A stretch of 64,000 nucleotides of DNA, from the NCBI GenBank assembly GCA_963708425.1, contig OY970206.1, forward strand, positions 2,914,001 to 2,978,000, in the 5' to 3' direction. Source of the stretch: JACMNW01 sp963708425 (GTDB taxonomy: Bacteria > Pseudomonadota > Alphaproteobacteria > Rhodobacterales > Rhodobacteraceae). Below are positions 59,974 through 64,000 of the stretch, one piece after another (positions within the stretch are counted from its first letter, which is position 1; every line of letters starts with the position of its first letter). The notes beneath the pieces are model-generated. The model was not told the origin of the DNA, ran no database searches, and saw only the letters and a list, made by a program, of their open reading frames with translations. Made by a program: the position numbers and the translations under genes.

Positions 59974-62900
59974 TTAGTGAAAATCCCGTGAACTGGGGAT
60001 GATTTTGGCATTGCGGGGGTGTCCCAGGGTTGGTTGGGGGATTGGGCGGGTAACCTCATCGGCGCGGGATAGGGGGATATGGAGGCGGCTGTCGGACAGT
60101 CGCAAGAGGGCGTCGCTGCGGTCGGTCAGCGCTTCGACCACAACATGGGTGACGCCAGAGGCGGGATCGCGCTGCACACGCCCCGTCACCTGCAGCAGCC
60201 GTGCCGTCATGATCACTTTACGGAAAGTGGCCATCACCTTGGGCCAGACCACCAGATTGGCCACGCCGGTTTCATCCTCCAGCGTGATGAAGCAGACGCC
60301 CTTGGCGCTGCCGGGGCGCTGGCGGACCAGCACCAGACCGGCAAGGCGAAGAGACTGGCCGTTGCGCATTTTGGCCAGATCGGCGGCGGGGCGGTATTCT
60401 TGTCGCACCATGCTGGCCCGCAGGAAAGACATCGGGTGCGCCTTCAACGACAGCCGCAGGGTTTGATAATCGGCCACTACATGTTCGCAAAGTGGCATCG
60501 CAGGCAGATGTGTCACTGGTTCAATCCCTTCATCAGGTTCGATTTTGAACAGTGGCAGGTCGGGCGCGTCTTTCAGGGCATGTGCCGCCCAAAGGGCTGC
60601 GCGCCGATCAAGGGCTATCGACCGAAAGGCGTCTGCCGCCGCGAGTGCGCGGATCGTTCGGGTCGCCAGCCGCGCGCGCGCCGCCAGATCGGCCACGCCC
60701 GCAAAGGGGATATCGCGCGTGGCGATCAACCGACCGGCTGCATCCCGCCCCATCCCGTCAACCTGCCGCAGACCCAGCCGCAGGGCCCAACCCGTGCCGG
60801 ACGGTTCCAGCAGATTGTCCCAATCGCTGAAATTCACATCGGCGGCGCGCACCTCGACCCCATGTTCGCGAGCATCCCGGACAATCTGCGCCGGGGCATA
60901 AAAACCCATCGGCTGGGAGTTCAGCAAGGCCGCCGCAAAGATCGCCGGATAGTGGCATTTCAGCCAAGCAGAAACATAAACCAGTAAGGCAAAGCTGGCG
61001 GCATGGCTTTCGGGAAAGCCGTAGTCGCCGAACCCCTTGATCTGGTTGAAACACCGCTTGGCAAAGTCAGGATCGTAGCCGCGCGCGATCATCCGGCCTA
61101 CCATTTTCTCCTCCAGCGTGCCGATGGTCCCGCGCGAGCGGAAGGTGGCCATGGCGCGGCGCAATTCGTTGGCCTCAAGCGGTGAAAACTGTGCCGCTTC
61201 CATGGCGATCTTCATCGCCTGTTCCTGAAAGATCGGCACGCCGAGGGTGCGGCCCAGAATTGCTTCCAACTCGTCCGGGGGGTGAGGTGCTGCCGGGGAA
61301 GGATATTCCACCGCCTCTGCGCCGCTTCGCCGCCTCAGATAGGGGTGGACCATGTCACCCTGTATCGGGCCGGGGCGGACGATGGCGACCTCGATCACCA
61401 GATCGTAGAATTTGCGCGGTTTCAGGCGGGGCAGCATGTTCATCTGCGCCCGGCTTTCCACCTGAAAAACCCCGACGGAATCGCCTTTGCACAGCATGTC
61501 ATATACGGCTCTATCGGCCGGCGGGATCGACGCCAGATCGTGATCCACCCCGTAATGCGCGCGCAACAGATCAAAGCATTTGCGGATGCAGGTCAGCATC
61601 CCAAGCGCCAGCACATCGACCTTTAGAATGCCCAACTCGTCGATATCGTCCTTGTCCCATTCGATAAATGACCGATCCGCCATGGCTCCATTGCCAATGG
61701 GTACGGTTTCGGTCAGCGCCCCTGCGGTCAGGATGAAGCCGCCGACATGCTGGCTCAGGTGGCGCGGCATGCCGATCATCTGTTCGGCCAACCTGATGGT
61801 GCGCGACAGCAGCGGATCGGTCAGATCAAGGCCCGCCTCGGACGAATTCGCCTCACCCATGCTGGTGCCCCAACTGCCCCAGACCGTCTTGGCAAGGGCC
61901 GAGGTCACATCTTCGGAAAGACCCATCGCCTTGCCCACGTCGCGGATGGCGGAGCGGGGGCGATAGTGGATTACGGTGGCGCAAAGCCCGGCACGGTAGC
62001 GACCGTATTTTTCATAGATGTGCTGGATCACCTCTTCGCGCCGCTCATGTTCGAAATCGACGTCGATGTCGGGCGGCTCGTCGCGGTCAAGGCTGATGAA
62101 ACGCTCAAACAGCAATTCCTGTTCGGCCGGATCGACCGAGGTGATGCCCAGCACGTAGCAGACGGCGGAGTTGGCGGCCGATCCACGCCCCTGACAGAGG
62201 ATGCCCTGATCCCGCGCGAACAGGACGATCTCATGTACGGTCAGAAAATATTGCGAGATGTCCTTGATACGGATGATATTCAACTCGTGCCGGATCGCCT
62301 GATCGACCTTGGTGGGCACGCCTGCGGGATACCGCTTGGCAGCCCCTTCCGATGTCAGCTTTTCCAACTGGCTTTGCGGGGTTGCGCCACAGGGCAGGTC
62401 TTCCTGCGGATATTCATAGCGTAACTGGCGCAGATCAAAGCTGCAGGCATCGGCCACCGCGCGGGTGGCGGCGATGGCGTGGGGCCATTCGGAAAAAAGC
62501 CGAACCATTTCGGCGGGGGATTTCAGGTGTCGTTCGGCATTGGGGTTCAACAGGAAACCCGCTTGGGCAATCGTGGTTTTCTCGCGGATACAGGCCATGA
62601 CATCATGCAGCGGGCGGCGGTCTGGGGCGTGGTACTGCACGTCATTGGTGGCAAGAATGCCAAGCCCATGGGCGCGGGCCAGCCTGTCCAGCCGGTTGAT
62701 CCGCGCCCGGTCATCACTGCGATAAAGATAGCTTGCCGCAATATGGCGCAGGCCCGGCAGGCGATGCACCAGTTGCGCCAGCCGCTTTGGCAGGCGGTCA
62801 TTGGGCAGCACGATCAGTTGCACCCCCTTGGCATGGGCAGCCAGATCGGCAAGCGTGATGTCGCAGACGCCCTTGGCCTGCCAGTCGCCTTGTGCGTCGT

Positions 62901-63258
62901 TCATCTTACCCTTGGACAGCAGCGCGCAGAGCCGCCCGTAAGCGGTGCGATCCCGCGGATAGGCCAGAAATTCCTCACCCGTGATCAGCCGCAAGCGGCA
63001 GCCGATCACCGGGCGGATGCTAGCCTTGCGCGCCTCGGCATGCAGGCGTACCACCCCGGCCATAGTGTTCAGATCGGCGATCCCAAGCGCGTCATGGCCC
63101 TGCGCATGCGCCGCCTGCACCAGATCGGTCGCATCCGACGCCCCGCGCAAAAACGAAAACGGGCTGGTCACGCCCAGTTCGACATAAGCCGCACGCGGGT
63201 TCGGGGGGAAGTCTCCGGTCAGGCTGCGGCGCGGACGGATGTTGTCGATCTGGGGCAT
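59974..63258 (-). CDS. dnaE2: Error-prone DNA polymerase DnaE2
   Basis: A 1094-residue C-family polymerase of the DnaE2/ImuC class, about the family length. The PHP domain starts with AYVELGVTSPFSFLRGASDATDLV, followed by the palm with QGRGSAANSAVCYVLGIT and DPPDIDVDFEHERREEVIQ (catalytic Asp residues), the GVFQVESRAQM segment and a C-terminal OB fold (SLRLAGLVLVRQRPGSAKGVCFITLEDETG). It lacks the long C-terminal tau-binding tail of DnaE1. With ImuA and ImuB it makes the SOS-induced mutasome for lesion bypass. ATG 63258 overlaps the imuB stop (ATGA). Confidence 0.95.
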   Translation of the reverse strand: MPQIDNIRPRRSLTGDFPPNPRAAYVELGVTSPFSFLRGASDATDLVQAAHAQGHDALGIADLNTMAGVVRLHAEARKASIRPVIGCRLRLITGEEFLAYPRDRTAYGRLCALLSKGKMNDAQGDWQAKGVCDITLADLAAHAKGVQLIVLPNDRLPKRLAQLVHRLPGLRHIAASYLYRSDDRARINRLDRLARAHGLGILATNDVQYHAPDRRPLHDVMACIREKTTIAQAGFLLNPNAERHLKSPAEMVRLFSEWPHAIAATRAVADACSFDLRQLRYEYPQEDLPCGATPQSQLEKLTSEGAAKRYPAGVPTKVDQAIRHELNIIRIKDISQYFLTVHEIVLFARDQGILCQGRGSAANSAVCYVLGITSVDPAEQELLFERFISLDRDEPPDIDVDFEHERREEVIQHIYEKYGRYRAGLCATVIHYRPRSAIRDVGKAMGLSEDVTSALAKTVWGSWGTSMGEANSSEAGLDLTDPLLSRTIRLAEQMIGMPRHLSQHVGGFILTAGALTETVPIGNGAMADRSFIEWDKDDIDELGILKVDVLALGMLTCIRKCFDLLRAHYGVDHDLASIPPADRAVYDMLCKGDSVGVFQVESRAQMNMLPRLKPRKFYDLVIEVAIVRPGPIQGDMVHPYLRRRSGAEAVEYPSPAAPHPPDELEAILGRTLGVPIFQEQAMKIAMEAAQFSPLEANELRRAMATFRSRGTIGTLEEKMVGRMIARGYDPDFAKRCFNQIKGFGDYGFPESHAASFALLVYVSAWLKCHYPAIFAAALLNSQPMGFYAPAQIVRDAREHGVEVRAADVNFSDWDNLLEPSGTGWALRLGLRQVDGMGRDAAGRLIATRDIPFAGVADLAARARLATRTIRALAAADAFRSIALDRRAALWAAHALKDAPDLPLFKIEPDEGIEPVTHLPAMPLCEHVVADYQTLRLSLKAHPMSFLRASMVRQEYRPAADLAKMRNGQSLRLAGLVLVRQRPGSAKGVCFITLEDETGVANLVVWPKVMATFRKVIMTARLLQVTGRVQRDPASGVTHVVVEALTDRSDALLRLSDSRLHIPLSRADEVTRPIPQPTLGHPRNAKIIPSSRDFH

Positions 63259-64000
63259 CAGGCGAATATCCCGTGCAAAAACCAGCGCGGATCGCCGCCG
63301 CGGCCATCGTCATGCAACCCCTCGCGGTACAGCCAAAAGCGGCGGCCGATCTGATCCTCGACCTTGAAGTAATCGCGAAGCCGTGTGCCGGGCTGGTCTC
63401 GCCACCATTCCGGTGCAATCCGTTCTGGCCCGGCATAGCGCACAGTGCGGTGGGTTTGCCTGCGCCAGAGAAACTGGGCGGGCGGGCCTTCGGGTACGGC
63501 GTAAAGCACGCGGATCTCCTCGGCATGGTCCAGCAGGCGCAAGGGGCGCTCGGCCACGGAAGCTGGCACATCAGGCGGGGCGGCCAAGGGGGCTGCGCGC
63601 GCCTCGGCCCGTTCGGGAATGTGGCTGGCGCGGGGCACCGGGCGCGACAGCGCAGCTGCGCCAAAGCGCACGGCCAGCCGGTCCACCAGATGCGAAAGCT
63701 CCAGTGCCGCGTCCGTGCCCCCCGCAAGGTTGGCCTGTTCCACGCCAAGGGCTTCGGCTACCAACGCCTCAAGCGAGATCAGATCAAAGCCATAGCCGGG
63801 GTTGATCTTCTCCAGCCGGTCGCGGAACAGAAAGGCCAGATGCGCTGCCTCGCGGCTGGCTGCAGCGATGGCAACATCAATCGAGGCGACCTCGCCATCG
63901 GTGCGGTAGACCGTCAGCCGCAAGCGCCGCGCACCATGACCGGCATGGGTCAGCCGGGCACACAGGTCGGCACAAAGGCCCGGCAGGTGATGCGTCGGAT
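63258..64000 (-). CDS. imuB: ImuB-type Y-family polymerase-like protein, 3' part
   Basis: The reading frame is open to the right edge of the window, so the N terminus lies outside; about 246 residues are visible. It includes LCARLTHAGHGARRLRLTVYRTDGEVASIDVAIAAASREAAHLAFLFRDRLEKINPG, typical of the little-finger region of ImuB proteins, and ends GDPRWFLHGIFA. ImuB is a catalytically inactive Y-family polymerase that links DnaE2 to the beta clamp. Position directly before dnaE2 with an ATGA overlap is the standard imuA-imuB-dnaE2 order. The clamp-binding motif is not in the visible part. Confidence 0.85.
   Translation of the reverse strand, partial: PTHHLPGLCADLCARLTHAGHGARRLRLTVYRTDGEVASIDVAIAAASREAAHLAFLFRDRLEKINPGYGFDLISLEALVAEALGVEQANLAGGTDAALELSHLVDRLAVRFGAAALSRPVPRASHIPERAEARAAPLAAPPDVPASVAERPLRLLDHAEEIRVLYAVPEGPPAQFLWRRQTHRTVRYAGPERIAPEWWRDQPGTRLRDYFKVEDQIGRRFWLYREGLHDDGRGGDPRWFLHGIFA

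Noticed and set aside
60079..60987. 302-residue plus-strand frame opposite dnaE2
   Set aside because: Antisense to conserved dnaE2 coding sequence, without a family match.
1..64000. CRISPR arrays, rRNA and tRNA genes
   Set aside because: No regularly spaced direct repeats other than the coding 33-bp array, and no rRNA or tRNA-like sequence was noticed by eye; a tRNAscan and CRISPR finder run would settle it.

Overview
The window looks like a piece of an alphaproteobacterial chromosome, most likely a Rhodobacterales (Roseobacter/Rhodobacter-like) member. The signs are high GC, many ATGA-type stop/start overlaps, TTG and GTG starts behind strong GGAGG sites, an imuB-dnaE2 mutasome, a FixK/Dnr-type Crp/Fnr regulator with many TTGAT-N4-ATCAA boxes, and an ADP-forming acyl-CoA synthetase. 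I cannot name a species.

Region 1 (1-16237) is one long catabolic and uptake locus. It holds a dipeptide-type ABC transporter (two Tat-exported binding proteins, two permeases, two ATPases), two MFS carriers, a divergent LysR regulator with a visible T-N11-A operator, and enzymes of the lower 4,5-cleavage (gallate/protocatechuate) route: LigI-like lactonases, a LigJ-like 4-oxalomesaconate hydratase, an RraA/LigK-type aldolase, an HpcH/HpaI aldolase and an FAH-family hydrolase. No ring-cleavage dioxygenase is present, so the entry substrate may be pre-opened (for example 2-pyrone-4,6-dicarboxylate) or the dioxygenase lies elsewhere.

Region 2 (16238-19158) is a mobile-element graveyard: an IS6-family element whose transposase is intact in frame except for three nonsense codons, a serine-recombinase fragment with two nonsense codons, and a second recombinase C-terminal fragment on the other strand. 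One live OsmC-like gene lies among them.

Region 3 (19159-24701) is the most interesting part: a compact, apparently undescribed RiPP gene cluster. A 144-residue precursor with 13 core cysteines in an 11-residue CTIRACTVVQQ tandem repeat is followed by a hairpin, then a B12-type radical SAM enzyme with a CX7CX2C cluster, an E1-like cyclodehydratase partner, a YcaO ending in PCPHP, and a SagB-type azoline dehydrogenase. The predicted product is a poly-azole peptide that is probably also C-methylated. No transporter or protease is encoded beside it.

Region 4 (24702-57078) is a low-oxygen/energy-stress island. At least eleven FNR-like boxes sit in its intergenic regions (a twelfth precedes the OsmC gene in region 2). 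It encodes a copper ATPase, YqjD/YqjE-like membrane proteins, a host-attachment-family protein, a beta-CASP nuclease, phospholipase D and EEP proteins, Hsp20, a polymer-forming membrane protein, DUF2267, a Crp/Fnr regulator, a response regulator, a FixL-like heme-PAS histidine kinase, a CBS-containing site-2 protease, an ADP-forming acyl-CoA synthetase, a phasin, a MacAB/DevBCA-type exporter, the complete arginine deiminase operon (arcDABC order) and a second P-type ATPase. The content resembles dormancy regulons: sensing of O2, substrate-level ATP production, proteostasis and ion homeostasis.

Region 5 (57079-64000) is ordinary chromosome: a 2',5'-RNA ligase-family protein, an ABC-2 exporter pair, dnaE2, and the 3' part of imuB running off the window edge. 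No rRNA, tRNA or CRISPR array was seen.
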